A stretch of 64,000 bases of DNA from Tenodera sinensis (GCA_030765045.1 CM060970.1:56367076-56431075), one strand, 5' to 3'. Positions 48,651-60,356 are shown, numbered from the stretch's first letter. Notes: a model not told the origin generated them from the letters alone. A program made the numbers and translations.

Positions 48651-49443
48651 TTTATCTCTTGGTCATGCAAAGAAAACAGAATTTCAAGAACATCATATAG
48701 CAACTACTCTTAAAACATTTGACTATCGCTCAAAGCCTACTGTATTCTAATATTTCCCTTGAAACTATAAGAACATTAGCAACAAGATAAACTCTACAAA
48801 TGTTTATCTCGATTAACATGTAGTAGATAGAAGAATAGATATCTCTTATAATTATTTAAATTGTCATGTGTTTAATTAGCATGAGAAATAAAATGTGTCA
48901 CATGAGTTTTCTGTGTATATCCTACGGACTTCGTTTTATTTGATTGAACTTCATTAGTCTTAAGAACTATAAGATCTTAAAAGAAGTAAAAAATCTTAAT
49001 TGAAATAAAATGTAAAGCTCTTTAAAACAAAACAAAGAAAAAGCTGGTACTATTCTCACAAACTCTTATTCCTGTATCTTTACCATAAAAATAACTTCAA
49101 TTTTAATAAAACGTCATTAGAGCTACTTTTGAAAAATGTTCCAGTAGTTTGGGCTGGAGAACGTTTCATCAAAATCTTCGTGTCGCATCTTTGAAAGTTA
49201 TTAAACTTAAATAGCAACTAAAGTTTCTAAGCACCTTTCGTTTTTGAGTTACGCTGTTCACAGGCACAGGCACACACACGCGCGCGCGCGCGCACACACA
49301 CACACACCATTTTTTCTTTCTAAAAGTGCTTTTTTTATTCAGGGAGCTTCAAAACATACTTTTATGGTGAAATATCGACATTGAAATTTTGGGTCGAATA
49401 TAATAATTTCCCTACTTAGTAAAATACGCAGTAGAGAAAGTAA
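48651..49443. repeat. R1 fragments: two plus, one minus
   Basis: 48651-48845 is a plus 3' part. 48850-49040 is a plus middle part. 49043-49443 is minus and ends ACGCAGTAGAGAAAGTAAAA. A CA/CG/CA run at 49267-49308 in the minus copy alternates purine and pyrimidine and could adopt Z-DNA. Confidence 0.7.
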
Positions 49444-49954
49444 AAAAGTCTACACATTTTTTCCCCGAGCGTTAGCCGTTTCCGTTATATTTCATGTACG
49501 TTTAGACTTTTCCTCAGCGTCGGCTAAAGGATATGTTAATTCTGTTAAATTTGTTATTGAAAATAAAGTGGAATGAATAGAGGTATCGGAGTCTCAGTTT
49601 TATATAAATAGTTAATACAGCTGAACAAACAATTTTTCACCAATCTCCCTTCCTAAAATCTGGGCGTCAAAATTATTCACATATATACGTTACATAAATA
49701 TAAAGCCGATTTAAATGATGAGCTCAATACTTCCGATACTTACAGAACAAAATTTTCCAAAGTTTATTTTTCCATTCCCCACTCTATGTGCCAACAGAAT
49801 GGTTTTTTCAGCCATAAAATTAAGTGTTTACATGTATAGAATTAGAATAACGTATACTCAGATCTTTGGGCACTTTTACAATACTTATGCATGTGCAGTA
49901 TTTGATAAATGGCAATTAAGGAAACAAATACGAGAATATCACAAGATCGACTGT
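49444..49954. other. Unassigned
   Basis: A 92-codon plus frame (49715-49993) ends in the LINE tail and is not recognisable. Confidence 0.35.
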
Positions 49955-50024
49955 CGCGGGGCCCAAATGACCAAGTTGTCGACGGGCCCTTAAACATCAC
50001 TCACTCACTCACTCACTCACTCGA
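49955..50024 (+). repeat. LINE 3' end with CACT tail (truncated)
   Basis: GGGGCCCAAATGACCAAGTT, GTCGACGGGCCCTTAAA and six ACTC units. Same tail as at 4296 and 51709. Confidence 0.8.
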
Positions 50025-50699
50025 CTGTCGCATTTTAAACTGTCTTCTGTTTGTTGAAATGTCACATCATGGCCATATATGCATATTCCTTGCAATAAAA
50101 TGCAGTCGGATTTTGTTTTTATACTCATCGTAATGCAGCAACTATTTATATTGTGTGGAGTAACAACTATTTTCTACTCTATGACATTCTCAAACATTGT
50201 TCACCAGCTCATGGTCCCTGGCAGGAATGCAGCCAGTCAGTACGTCAGTAAAGAATTCCACGTGGCTAACGAAAAAGACCAATTCCAGATAAACAGAGAT
50301 ATCTGAGCCAGGTGCTGTGCTTGTAATCGCGTTTACGATAATGTTGCCAACCTTGGAATGTGTATTCACTCTAGATTAAAGCAAAGAAGTTGCTCAAAAT
50401 AGCACTATTATTTAAATATTATTTTCAGTTCATGCAGTATATTTAGCTTATAAAACGCAAATGAGGTTTTCAACTACTCCGTCTTTCTCCCACTGATCAT
50501 TTTCTACATTTTCTATGTCAGCCTATTCCGGTTCTATTATAGGATGATTGAATCAAACAAACCTAAAAAAGTTCTTAAAGCGGATACATTTTTGGTTTCA
50601 TTGGATCACACTGCGTTCGCTTGCCCATATGCATGTGTGATCTCAATCTCATTGAACTAGTTTGGGCCAAGGTAAAATTAACAATTAATAGTAACAGAA
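50025..50699. other. Unassigned
   Basis: Nothing recognised. Confidence 0.35.
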
Positions 50700-50830
50700 A
50701 GTGAGTGAAGTGTGTGAGTGAGTGGGTGGATAGGTAGGAGGAAGGGTGGGTGGGTGGCAGAGTGAGTGAGTGGGTGAGTGAGTAGGGGTTTAAGGGCCCG
50801 TCGACATCTGGATCATTTAGACCCAGAAAA
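50700..50830 (-). repeat. LINE 3' end with expanded GAGT/GGGT tail (minus)
   Basis: A GAGT/GGGT-rich tract (50700-50791) is followed by TTTAAGGGCCCGTCGACATC. On the minus strand it is the LINE 3' end with a long, decaying CACT tail. Confidence 0.75.
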
Positions 50831-51708
50831 AAGTATGGTTAACTTTTGTACCTATGTTACAGATAGATTAGTTACATTTTAAAATTGTTGTCACTAAACA
50901 ATTACGTATCTAATTATGTATAAGAATAATTAATATGCTAACCATGAAACAGATAAAACATATCATAGTTGTAAGTTGAAATTTGTTAATAAAAACACCA
51001 GCAGCAAGTTTGTTGGCATAAATAAATAATTTTACCAATGTGTGCATGGACTTCTAAGAAAACGCACCAAAAGACTTAGGCAAGTAGAATGTTGTAAATC
51101 ACTTGTTCTCAAATCTTGGATGGGGAAATATACAAAGTGAGTTGAATGTTATTCGGCAGTTTTGAGAAATTGTGAGTTAAAGCCTAAGGAAATCAGGTAA
51201 TGTATACGTTTTCTTTTTTCGGGACGTTATAACGCTAGAAGTGAATTAAGGGTGACGGGATTTTCTAGCTTAAAAGCTCGTTAGCGGAGCACGCGTCATG
51301 AAAATAGAGCGCCATGTCCAAAGAGATTGATGATGAGCGAGTATAAAAAGATGCTGAAGGTATCTTTTCCTCCTTAGAGCAGGATGCAAAGCTCAGAGTA
51401 AGAATCTATCCTTAGCTACACAAAAATGCTTCTAGAACGCTAAAAAGCACTTAATGGTGATTAATTATTCATAAAAGCTAAGACGCATTACAGAGAAACC
51501 AGCAGCAGGTTTTAGAGCAGAGAATTTCCTTTGGGAGTATGACTTATCATACTTTATGATTACAACACGCAAGGAAATTTTAACACAGTTTAAGTAGGAT
51601 GTGGAAATAATTCCTAGCATGTACTGATAATGAAATAGCAGTGAATGTACGAGTGCTTAGTATTCATAAGGCGTATACCAGGTGTTCAAAAATGTCTGAT
51701 ATTGCAAT
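50831..51708. other. Unassigned
   Basis: Nothing recognised. Confidence 0.35.
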
Positions 51709-52165
51709 AGCAGAGTGAGTGAGTGATTAGGGTTTAAGGGCCCGTCGACAGCTGGGTCATTAGAGCCCCAAGTCAAAAGATAAAAAACGGATAAAACTCG
51801 CCACCACTTGAAACTCAAAGTTAAATATTAAAATGCAAGCTAAAACAGACAAAAGCTAAAACAGTTAAAACTTAAAACTTGTCTAAAAGGTAAGCGCAAA
51901 ACAGTTAAAAACGTGTAAAATGATCTAAAAAGGTAAGTAGATAAAATGTAAAAGGTAAAAAATAAAACCACGAAATAAAATTTAAACTTGCTTACCAAAG
52001 CCAATACTGCCGACGAACCCCAGCACTGACTCCACAGCTATGGGTCGTCGCTTAAGATCGACTTTAAAGTAGAACCCAGGCCAAACAACTGACGCATACG
52101 ATTGTAGCGCGGACAATCAACTAGGACACGGGCCACGTAGAGCTGAACGCCACAGGGCAATAGCA
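51709..52165 (-). mobile_element. LINE 3' part: ORF2 C-terminus, 3' UTR and CACT tail
   Basis: Minus strand. From 52165 the frame reads LPCGVQLYVARVLVDCPRYN, then RMRQLFGLGSTLKSILSDDP and a stop. A one-base shift continues AVESVLGFVGSIGFGK. VL-VDCP-YN-RR-LFG and a short GFV-SIG end are typical of the region after RNase H in non-LTR retrotransposons. An AT-rich 3' UTR of about 270 bp follows, then GCTGTCGACGGGCCCTTAAA and a TCAC tail. It explains the tail-only copies at 4296, 49955 and 50700. The copy is 5'-truncated and frameshifted. Confidence 0.75.
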
Positions 52166-52581
52166 GATGGGATTGGTCAAAACTAGAATAAATATTCCTA
52201 TAAACATACTTGTGACAAATACCTGTTTAGATATGAACCACTTGTGTTTGGTACTTACACCAGACAATGGACTTTATACAACTACTAGGAAACCTTACTG
52301 TCAAAAACAGTTAACGGAACAATTGTTGAGTAAACATCCATAAACACCAAATAGAGTTGTGATGATTCCTGCCATTCTGTCGTCTGCAACAGAATGTTGC
52401 TGTTACTACAGATTATTCCATTGAGTTCCTTCATTATTTTGAGCATAATCTTCGAACATCTGAGCAAGTGTAGTGCACTCCAAAGATTATAGAATGGGGC
52501 AAATGGTTAACTCTATTGGGAAGCCAGAAGACTAATGGCACATTGTCCACAAATCTAGAGCATTGGATTAAACAAATATTA
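52166..52581. other. Unassigned
   Basis: May include the 3' flank of the transposase remnant that follows. Confidence 0.3.
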
Positions 52582-52860
52582 CTACAGGAGATACTCCATG
52601 TGGTTACCATGCATTCTTAAACATGCTTCAACTCCTTTTCTCAAAGAATCCAGAACTCTTTTCGATCATACCTGGCTGATCTAGGATTTGGGCACAATGC
52701 ATTGGTCACACACTATTGTATCGTATGCACATTGTCGATGGGTTTGTCATATACCAATGCTGTTAAATGTCTCAATAGCCAAAATCCAATGGATTGAGGT
52801 GTGGCAAATGGGGAGGCCATATATAAATATGGTTGTATTTTATTCCCATGGGAACTACAA
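52582..52860 (-). pseudogene. IS630/Tc1/mariner-type transposase C-terminal remnant
   Basis: Minus strand: ASPFATPQSI and WPPHLPHLNPLDF overlap in two frames, with LNPLD at the third catalytic position. One base further the sequence reads WLLRHLTALVYDKPIDNVHT. The end GVEACLRMHGNHMEYLL closes with TAG at 52582-52584, at the place and with the motif expected for the natural C-terminus. At least two shifts separate these blocks. A weaker extension can be followed to about 52960. About 90 residues remain. Confidence 0.72.
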
Positions 52861-53153
52861 GAATTGATTACATGTTTAAGAATACAATTTCATTGTATAT
52901 TCCTTCCACTGAAACTATTAATTTAACATTTGTGTGGAAATGGATTTGTCAAAATGTACTGTGAAAAGACATTTAAGCCACGCATCCACCCTCCAAACCT
53001 TCAGATAATCCTTATTTAAGGGACGAAGATTTACTGGAAATTAAAGCAACCTGATGTGTATATTTACAGTACTAACCAACCAATATTTTTTTTTGGAAAA
53101 TATGTAAAATTTTGGCACATAAGAGATTTGGGAAATTTATTTTAGTCTTTAAA

Positions 53154-53553
53154 TTAGTTTTTCTCATCATGAGGCTTTTTTTGACTTAATTGCTTTTGCA
53201 CACCCAGTCCAGCATTTATAACTAAACGGTTATAATAGACATCTTCTGGATGTCTGGTATCTTTAGGTCCAGCATCGAGGTTCGTTAAGCACTCTCTATT
53301 CACTACCACTAGATGTTCAATAATAATCGAACTTCTTTGTTAGTGATGCACAGTTTTTTCAGTTCCTCTTTTATTTTACCTTGGTATTCTGCATAGTCCG
53401 AATTATCCCATTCCTATTATCTCCAATTAGCAATACTCTTCTGCATACAATAATTTAAAAGCCAGATGGAGCCCTTATTGGATGTTAATGGCCGTAAACG
53501 CGAAGTGTCTGGAAGTTTCTTATCAAGAGGATCAGGTACGTCTACAACTTTAC
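53154..53553 (-). pseudogene. Unrecognised protein-coding remnant, two disruptions
   Basis: Minus strand. A TTATTATTTCTATAG acceptor-like sequence (ending 53554) precedes an open segment. It reads VVDVPDPLDKKLPDTSRLR, PLTSNKGSIWLLNYCMQK, two adjacent stops (TAA TAG), then EWDNSDYAEYQGKIKEELKK and LCITNKEVRLL. A shift then gives EHLVVVNRECLTNLDAGPK and RHPEDVYYNRLVINAGLGV before a natural-looking stop at 53154-53156. About 130 residues have ordinary protein composition (Pro, Trp, Cys, Asp, mixed charges) unlike random AT-rich frames. I do not recognise the family, and it lacks any transposon motif I know. It could be a pseudogene, a degenerate exon or an unfamiliar mobile element. Confidence 0.45.
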
Positions 53554-53556
53554 CTA

Positions 53557-54109
53557 TAGAAATAATAACAGATTATTCGAAACTGTGTAAACAGCTGAAG
53601 TGACTCTGATGGCGTTGTAGAGATTATGGTGGGAGAAAGGATTTGATGGGGGGGCAAGAGAAGCGACTTGATGAAAATTGATTTGACGTCGGTTTAAAAT
53701 TTCATCAAAAGCCTTCAAGCGGAAAGGGAAGCACACGAAGAAAGATGAAAGGTGACGCTAGAAAATCCAGACTTTCCTTTTATGAATACCCGGCGATGGT
53801 TTTTGCATCTTGGGAAAAATATGCAGGTGGAGAAAATCTATACTGTATACAGCGATATTAACGAACTTCGAATTGTTATGTATTGGGGAAAAAGCTAGAG
53901 GAAAGAATATAATTTTGTTTATACAAGGTATACTTCCTGAAGTTTTTATTTTACCTCTCGCTTACACCAGTAGTTCGAGGAAGTGCAATATTCCGCACAA
54001 TTTGGTAATGAAATTTTAAATTAGCTAATAAAAAGTAAACCTTGAAGTTTCTGCGAGTTAACGGACATCAAAAAAGCCTATACCTCTATGTACTTCAGTT
54101 TAATCGATA
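53557..54109. other. Unassigned
   Basis: A 60-codon minus frame (53554-53736) lies just upstream of the coding remnant. It is not in the same frame and is not recognised. Confidence 0.3.
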
Positions 54110-55610
54110 TAAACATTTACAGAATTGTTGTTATTGCATATTTCCTTGTAGGTACAGTAAGCGAATTTAGGTGAAAGGAAGGGTATCTTGATTATTTAAC
54201 GAGGCATTCGTAGCTTCCCCTTCTTTCCCTCTCTCTACCCCTCTCGAATGACAGGACCATCCATGCTACTGGCTGGACATAGTTGTAACCAATGACACGT
54301 AGGTATGAAAGGGAAGTATTATTTTTGACAACTCGCTAAATCGTTACTCAACTGTTGCTTGATTCACAGCATGTTGTATACAGCAGAAACTACACGTGGT
54401 CATATTATTGATCTATGGCAATGGTAACACAGACAACTTTCAGAAACTGTAGAAATTCACAGAAATGTAGCTAAATTTAATGCCTACTAAGAAAGGCGGT
54501 TTATTGCACACGTATTAGAAGAAAATCTTTCATTCCAAAGCAGAAACTGTATTACCTTATAACGTAATAGACAAACATGTCTATGTTTAAAGCAATTTCA
54601 ATAGGAATTTTAATTTCCGTACAACTATAGGGAGAATTTGTAGAAGGATTAAACATTTTTATATTTTTCAATATAATATTGCATTATATTTACTGTAAAC
54701 CTTCACGTGTTTGTTATTCTAAAGACAAAGTTAAAGCTTTTCTTATTACACACAATTGTTAACTCAATAAATGCTGCTTATTTCAGGCACCTATTTACAC
54801 ATTAAGAACTTGAAGCTAAATCTAAAGGAAATTTAAACATAGCTTTTCTACGAGACCAGGTGTATATACACTTCCCCGGACCTTTACTTGTTCTCATTAC
54901 AGCGCCACGCCTCTAGCCCCGTATTGAAACTGTCAGCAGTTCATTGGTCATTAGTTTGCCTCGCCATTTGCGAGACCCCGTAAGACGATAAGAAACTGAT
55001 AGTCACAAACAGTGCATTTTACTAAATCCGTTTTGCATACAAGGAGCTCAAGGGGAGCAGTATGTTTTAAGCAGTAGTCAAATGTTTTAAGAATAGTTAG
55101 CTGTGTAATGACTTTGAAATGTTCTCTTTGCAAGGCCAAGAGAAAAAACAGCAATTTTCCTAGATAAAATGTACAAATATTTGAAAATTTAAACCATTAA
55201 CAAAGAATGTCTCAGAAAGGAATCTCTTACGGCTAATCAGTTATGCAAAATCATTCAGAACGGAGACAACTTCAGAGGCTAATCCCAGAAAAGTCAAGAT
55301 TTGCATTTCACATGCTATTGAAAATATCTTAAAACACACAGTATTTAAATCAAATTCGTTAGAACCATTTTAGAGAAAATAAAAATTTGGACAAATTCTT
55401 TCATATAAACAATGGCCTAGGGTGAAAAATCTCGTGTCGCATCCTTGTAAGATCAACTTAAATGCCGTGATTTGCTATTTAACTGGTGTTTCGCTTTTCG
55501 CAGACACAAGGACGGGCCATTTTCTAGAAATATTTTCCTTAGAGGGTTCAGAGGGCCTCAACACTTGTATTTCAAATGAAGTCTCTGTATCGAATTTGTG
55601 GATGGAATAC
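54110..55610 (-). repeat. R1 dispersed repeat, copy T, split by element X
   Basis: 54110-54152 (ATATTTCCTTGTAGG end) and 55045-55610 (AGCAGTAGTCAAATGTTTTA to TGTGGATGGAATACATTG) are adjoining parts of one minus R1. Element X sits between them. Confidence 0.75.
54153..55039. mobile_element. Element X, copy 2, nested in R1
   Basis: Left end TACAGTAAGCGAATTTAG. The reverse complement of the right end is TATGCAAAACGGATTTAGTA. Colinear with 23675-24675 but without the 92 bp insertion. No coding region. Confidence 0.75.
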
Positions 55611-55682
55611 ATTGTATTCCATGCAAAATGTTGATATCGAAATTCCTCCGAAAATACACGTTTTAAGGCTTCCTCACTAAAA

Positions 55683-55725
<43 letters not shown>

Positions 55726-56475
55726 AAAAAAAGCATTTTTAGAAATAGATCCATGTGTGTATACGTGTGTCTGTGTGTGTCCATCTATAAATAGCATAAC
55801 TCAAAAACGAAAAGTCGGTTAAAAACCAAAGTTGGTGGTTAAATTTAATAAGTTTCAAGGATGCGACACAAAGACTTTTAAGAAAATCCCTGCACCCTAA
55901 ACTAACCTTCACATGGAACATTTTTAGAAAATTATGATATTCTTAGAAATGACTGTAACAATTTTGATTAAAATGCCGTAAGTTTAAGATATTTTTATGA
56001 CACGTGAAGTGTATAGTTTGAATTCTCTGTCTATAGTCTATGCAGTAACTGGTAAACCGTAAGAGATAGATCAAATCTTACTAAATAAAAATGTAGATCT
56101 CGTTAAAACACAGAAGTTGTATCCAAATACATTTCTTGTGGAGTGAACCATTTCCGAAATATTCCTTGTTATTTGTGCGTTTTGCAGTACTTAACATTTT
56201 TCTCTAATAGAAGGTCGTTATTCAACTTTTTACGTCTTGGCCGTGCAAAGAAAACAAAATTTTAAGGCCTTCATATTGCGGCCAGCTTTAAAAATTTTGA
56301 CTATCGCTCAAAACCTGCTGTATTCCCATATTCCTCTTGCACATTAAAGAAAATTAGATAATACGATAACTTATAGAAACGTTTATTGTCATGAAGAAGG
56401 TAGAGGAATAAGTGTTCATAAGAATCGTTCCTACAAGAGTAGAGAAGGTTATATGAGTTCAACACATCATATTTA
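55611..56475 (+). repeat. R1 dispersed repeat, copy U, head to head with copy T
   Basis: Starts GTATTCCATGCAAAATG and ends GAGTAGAGAAGGTTATATGA. An AAAT repeat at 55680-55726 fills the variable slot. Its start forms a palindrome GGAATACATTGTATTCC with the start of copy T. Confidence 0.85.
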
Positions 56476-56929
56476 TTTGTTTGTCGTTAAACCTTTCTGG
56501 GATATTCGTTGTTGCTCATTAAAGTGTTCAAACACTTCATAGGTTTTCATAGTTGCCATTCGTTTGTGTCTTGCGTTCATGCAAAGAGTAGAATTTCAAA
56601 ACAACCTGCGTTACCTTGGTTTGGTCCTTTGCAGCATACGTGCAACAGCAGATTGCACTTAGCTAATGCCTAGACTTCCATGGACTGTTTATTTAGCTAC
56701 TCATTAGCAGTCTGCGCTTATTACAACCCTGTTCTGTGTGCTAAGTGGCACATTTAGCTGTGTAAACAACATTTAGCAACCTGCAGTTTCAACCAGCAGT
56801 GTAATTATTCTTGCAAGCATTTTCGGTTTGCAATGCGATTTTCTAACCTATCGATAACTGCATTATCTAGTCTTTCTTTATAAGCAAGTTATATATTCGC
56901 TAATTGGCAATCCTAACGTTCCTTTTTAC
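56476..56929. other. Unassigned
   Basis: Includes a weak R1-like scrap at 56505-56590. Otherwise not recognised. Confidence 0.35.
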
Positions 56930-57098
56930 TTTGCTACTGAATAAAGTATTGTATTCCAGCCAAAAATTCGATGTCGAGATTTCAGTGGAAATATGTTTTG
57001 AGGCCCCCTGAATCCCAAAAACGGCATGTTTAGAAAAAGGTCAATGTGTGCACGCTTGTATGTGTTTGTCTGTGAACACCACAACTCAAAAATGAATA

Positions 57099-57768
57099 CC
57101 GCATTTTATCGCATAAGGCCCCCCCCCCTCGCATATTTCCCTCCCCTATGATTTTTCATCAGTAAACATTATTTACCTATTAAACATCGCATAATTCCCT
57201 CTCCTGGTTCGTTCTTATTGGAGCGGCCTTCAAATGACTTGATAATGGACAACAATCGACGCAGCGGTGCCAGTCACGGACAACAATGGACGCAGTGCTT
57301 GACACAAAAATGCTCACATTGCCATTGTCACAACGTATCGTAAAATTGAAATGTGAAGTTGCAGACATGTTTCTAAGTCAGTTTGTTACAAGTCGTCATA
57401 TTGTTAAGAAGAGTTTAAAAAAAACTGGTATTTCTTGTGCCATTAATGGTTCTGACGGCATGTTGTGGAATAGATATGAGCGAGATATAAATGAAAATAG
57501 TGATGATAGTGACGAAAGTGAGACCGCAGAACAGTCAGAGAAAAGAAACAATGACACAATACATTGTTGGCCCAATTAAACCGTGGTATGTATCCAGTTC
57601 ATTCACAAATTACTGTATACCTATATAACTTTTACATAATATTTCATGGCTTCCCTTCCTTTCTGAATTCCTAGAAGCACCACTCGCATAATTCCCTCCC
57701 GAGTGTTTTTAAGAAAATTTTTCGAGAAAAAAAAAGGGGGGGGGGGGCAATTACGCGATAAAATACGG
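57099..57768 (+). mobile_element. Pogo/Tigger-like non-autonomous DNA transposon
   Basis: TA dinucleotides at 57097-57098 and 57769-57770 flank 670 bp. The left end CCGCATTTTATCGCATAAGG and the reverse complement of the right end CCGTATTTTATCGCGTAATT are inverted repeats followed by C-runs. The element lies inside an R1 copy whose empty site is known. Internal sequence keeps a C-terminal transposase-like frame. TA duplication and the frame support the pogo branch of the Tc1/mariner superfamily. Confidence 0.88.
57286..57579 (+). pseudogene. Pogo/CENP-B-like transposase C-terminal remnant
   Basis: The 97-codon frame within the Tigger-like element contains SRHIVKKSLKKTGISCAING followed by SDGMLWN and an acidic tail NSDDSDESE. 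The pattern F/L-K-K-x-G-I-S-x-A-x-G-S/T-E/D-D with an acidic end is typical of the C-terminus of pogo/Tigger and jerky-like proteins. The DNA-binding and DDE parts are absent. The ATG at 57286 follows internal deletion and may not be used. The element cannot move without help. Confidence 0.65.
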
Positions 57769-58435
57769 TAGTTGGTTAAAAACCAAAGTTGGAATTTATA
57801 TTTAATGTCTTTCAAGGATGCAACACGAAGATTTTGAAGAAAAGTCCTCCACCGTGAACTAACCTTTGCATGGAAAATTTTTTCGAAAATGTTAATTTTC
57901 TGAAAAACGGCTTTAACGATTTTGATTAAAATGCAATATGTTTAAGATATTTTATGGCAAATGAAACGTATATTATTAATTTTCTGGCTATAGCTCCTGT
58001 ACTCGTGTTTACTCTTAATGGCTCCTGCATAACTGGTGAACCGTAAGAGATAGACCAAATCTCACTAAACAAAAATGCAAATCTCGCTAAAACAGAAATT
58101 TGTGCTCAAATGCATTTCTTTGAGGAGTGAACCATTTCGGAGATATTCATTGTAATTTGTGAGAGTTTTGCAATACTATTCTCAAATGGAAGGTTATTAT
58201 TCACTTTTTTAACTCTTGGCTGTGCAAAGAGAACGTAATTTCAAAGTTTTGACTATCGCTCAAAGCCTACTGTATTCCCGTATTTCCCTTGCAGCTACAA
58301 GAAAATATGCAGTAAGATAATTACTGCAAAATTTCATCTCGACTAACATGAAGGGGATTAAGAGCTTGTAAGAATAATTAGTACAAGAGTAGAGAATGTC
58401 AGGTGAGTGCAACGCATGAAATTTTTCATGAAACA

Positions 58436-59350
58436 GTCTATATTTTTAATTAAAATTACTAATTTAAGAACTTATTGGAGCATATGCACCATATTTTGGA
58501 ACAAAATTAAAAAAAATGTGGTAAAAGTGATAATAATATTAGAAAATCCTCAAATCGGTTACTATAACTTCCGCTGAGTTATTTAAACGAATACTTCCTG
58601 GAGAATTATGTTTAATAATACGTTATTAATCCTAAATCGTTATTTTTACCAAAATGTATCAATCCCGTAGATACACAATTTTTGCCAAATAATGTCATGC
58701 AATAAAAGCAAACTTTCTGCTACCTCCAGAGTAAACGCTTCGACCTCCTCTTTTGTATTTTTCTGTTTATTTTGGTCTCTTTTGTCTTCCAGTTTAAGCT
58801 GCTGTGTTTTGTCTTTCCCACACCTTTCATCATACCTACACGTGTTTAATAGAGTATAAAGCGTGAGGTTAAAGGCAGTGTTGCAGAAGAACGCTGTTTG
58901 ACGGAAACGCCCGTCCTTCGTTTCAGTAAAGGTCCTGCCTATTTATAATCCTTGCTTTGCGCTGCGTGGCTGTCATCCTGCTGTCTAAACACTCTTTCCT
59001 TCGAGACAGCAGTGATAAATGTAATGTTAGTGTAGGGAACGAACAAAGAAGATTTTGCTTGTTGTGACAACCCCTGGACGCTTGTTGGAGGGTTGCTGTG
59101 CGCTCGGTATATACCGGAGGGAAAACATGACAAAGTTTGCCTTCTTCCCTCCCCTCTCCATCCACCCTCTATGTTCAATATTTAGATACGCTAAGAAATA
59201 TTTGGAAGGGAAGGCTATGCAAAACAAAATCGTTATACTGGGGAATCAAGATATAGAAGATATATAATCAGTTCTGTGAGCCGAGATTATATTATGACAA
59301 CACAAAGTTAGAGATGGCTGTGTATTGTCTCCAGTACTTGTCAATCTGTA
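58436..59350. other. Non-coding stretch, nothing recognised
   Basis: Several overlapping frames at 58923-59267 are shadows of one another. No gene supported. Confidence 0.4.
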
Positions 59351-59992
59351 TACAGGATGGGAGGAAAGTCATTACATTCCTTCTAACATATATTCATAGA
59401 AACATTACAAACAAAGTCGAATGGTGTTTTGTTCTTTGATCAGCCGATTTCCAAAAAATAAATGTTTTTTAAAATCCAAATTAGATGCGTAATTCAACAA
59501 AAATGTACAAAGATAACAGTTTGTTACTTGTAAGATACGTAGAGTAACATTTCTAACATAGCTTCGGTAGTATTTATGGGACATCACACAGGGTTTCGAA
59601 GTAATAATCACTTAAAAGACGTGAAGGAATGCAACGAGCAGCTCCTAAAGACGTGTAGCAAGTCGACAACGTTGCGCCGAGGTTGGTCAGGGAATTGAAC
59701 TGGTTTGTGGATGTAAACATGCCCGGCACTTTCACTTTCGCCCTAATGTTTTGGGAACTAACGCTTGTGATTGGCCTATGCCCGCACAGTAAACACAGGA
59801 CAAGGCAGGGCATGAGTTTGTTTTCAAGTGATCACCCACGCAATCTGCAGTGTTGCCAGCTTGTTTTCGACAAAACTAAAATATCTCCGTACCAAATGGT
59901 CAGAGACAAAAACGTAAGATACAAAATGTGTTCCAAATACCGAGATCTATCACTGGTTTAAATTAATGTAATGACTTCCCTTCCACCCGATA
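59351..59992 (-). mobile_element. Element Y, copy 2 (complete ends)
   Basis: The left end TACAGGATGGGAGGAAAGTC and the reverse complement of the right end TATCGGGTGGAAGGGAAGTC continue with ATTACATT on both sides. TA lies next to both ends. About 642 bp. Inverted relative to 17524-18150. No intact frame. TA flanks suggest the Tc1/mariner superfamily. Confidence 0.8.
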
Positions 59993-60095
59993 TAGACGGT
60001 GCAACAAGAACATGGAAAGTAATTACTAAGAATGAAAACTGTATAGTAAAAGTCGCCTTTTAGCAGTTGATGGCAGTAACTGGAAGAAGTTTATA
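59993..60095. other. Spacer
   Basis: Nothing recognised. Confidence 0.4.
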
Positions 60096-60356
60096 CTTTT
60101 AACACTACTACAAATACTACGAAGGTAGTAAAAATAGACAAATGCTACGAAGGTGATAAAAACTGACAAATGCTAGAGCGGTGATAAACCAGACAAATGC
60201 TACCAAGGTGATAAAAACTGACAAATGCTAGAGAGGTGATAAAAGCTGACAAATGCCAGAGAGGTGTAAAAACAGACAAATGCTAGAGAGTAGATAAAAC
60301 AGACAAATGCTACGGAGGTGATAAAACAGAGGAATGCTAGGTAGGTGATAAAATGT
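60096..60356. repeat. Minisatellite, about 9 units of 26-31 bp
   Basis: Unit consensus is GACAAATGCTAGAGAGGTGA followed by TAAAAACT. Units differ at a few positions, with an alternating ACGAAGG/AGAGAGG variant. A minus frame with repeated SLAFVCF is a product of the array. Confidence 0.92.

Larger units (their letters stand above)
56930..58435 (+). repeat. R1 dispersed repeat, copy V, split by a Tigger-like element
   Basis: R1 sequence 56930-57096 ends AACTCAAAAATGAA and resumes at 57771 with GTTGGTTAAAAACCAAAGTT. This is exactly continuous with the undisturbed order in other copies. The 3' end is GAGTAGAGAATGTCAGGTGA. Confidence 0.9.

Noticed and set aside
57092..57772. C-run and G-run as an independent palindrome
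   Set aside because: They are the inner parts of the Tigger-like terminal inverted repeats.
60096..60356. CRISPR array
   Set aside because: Units are contiguous with no unique spacers, and the genome is eukaryotic.
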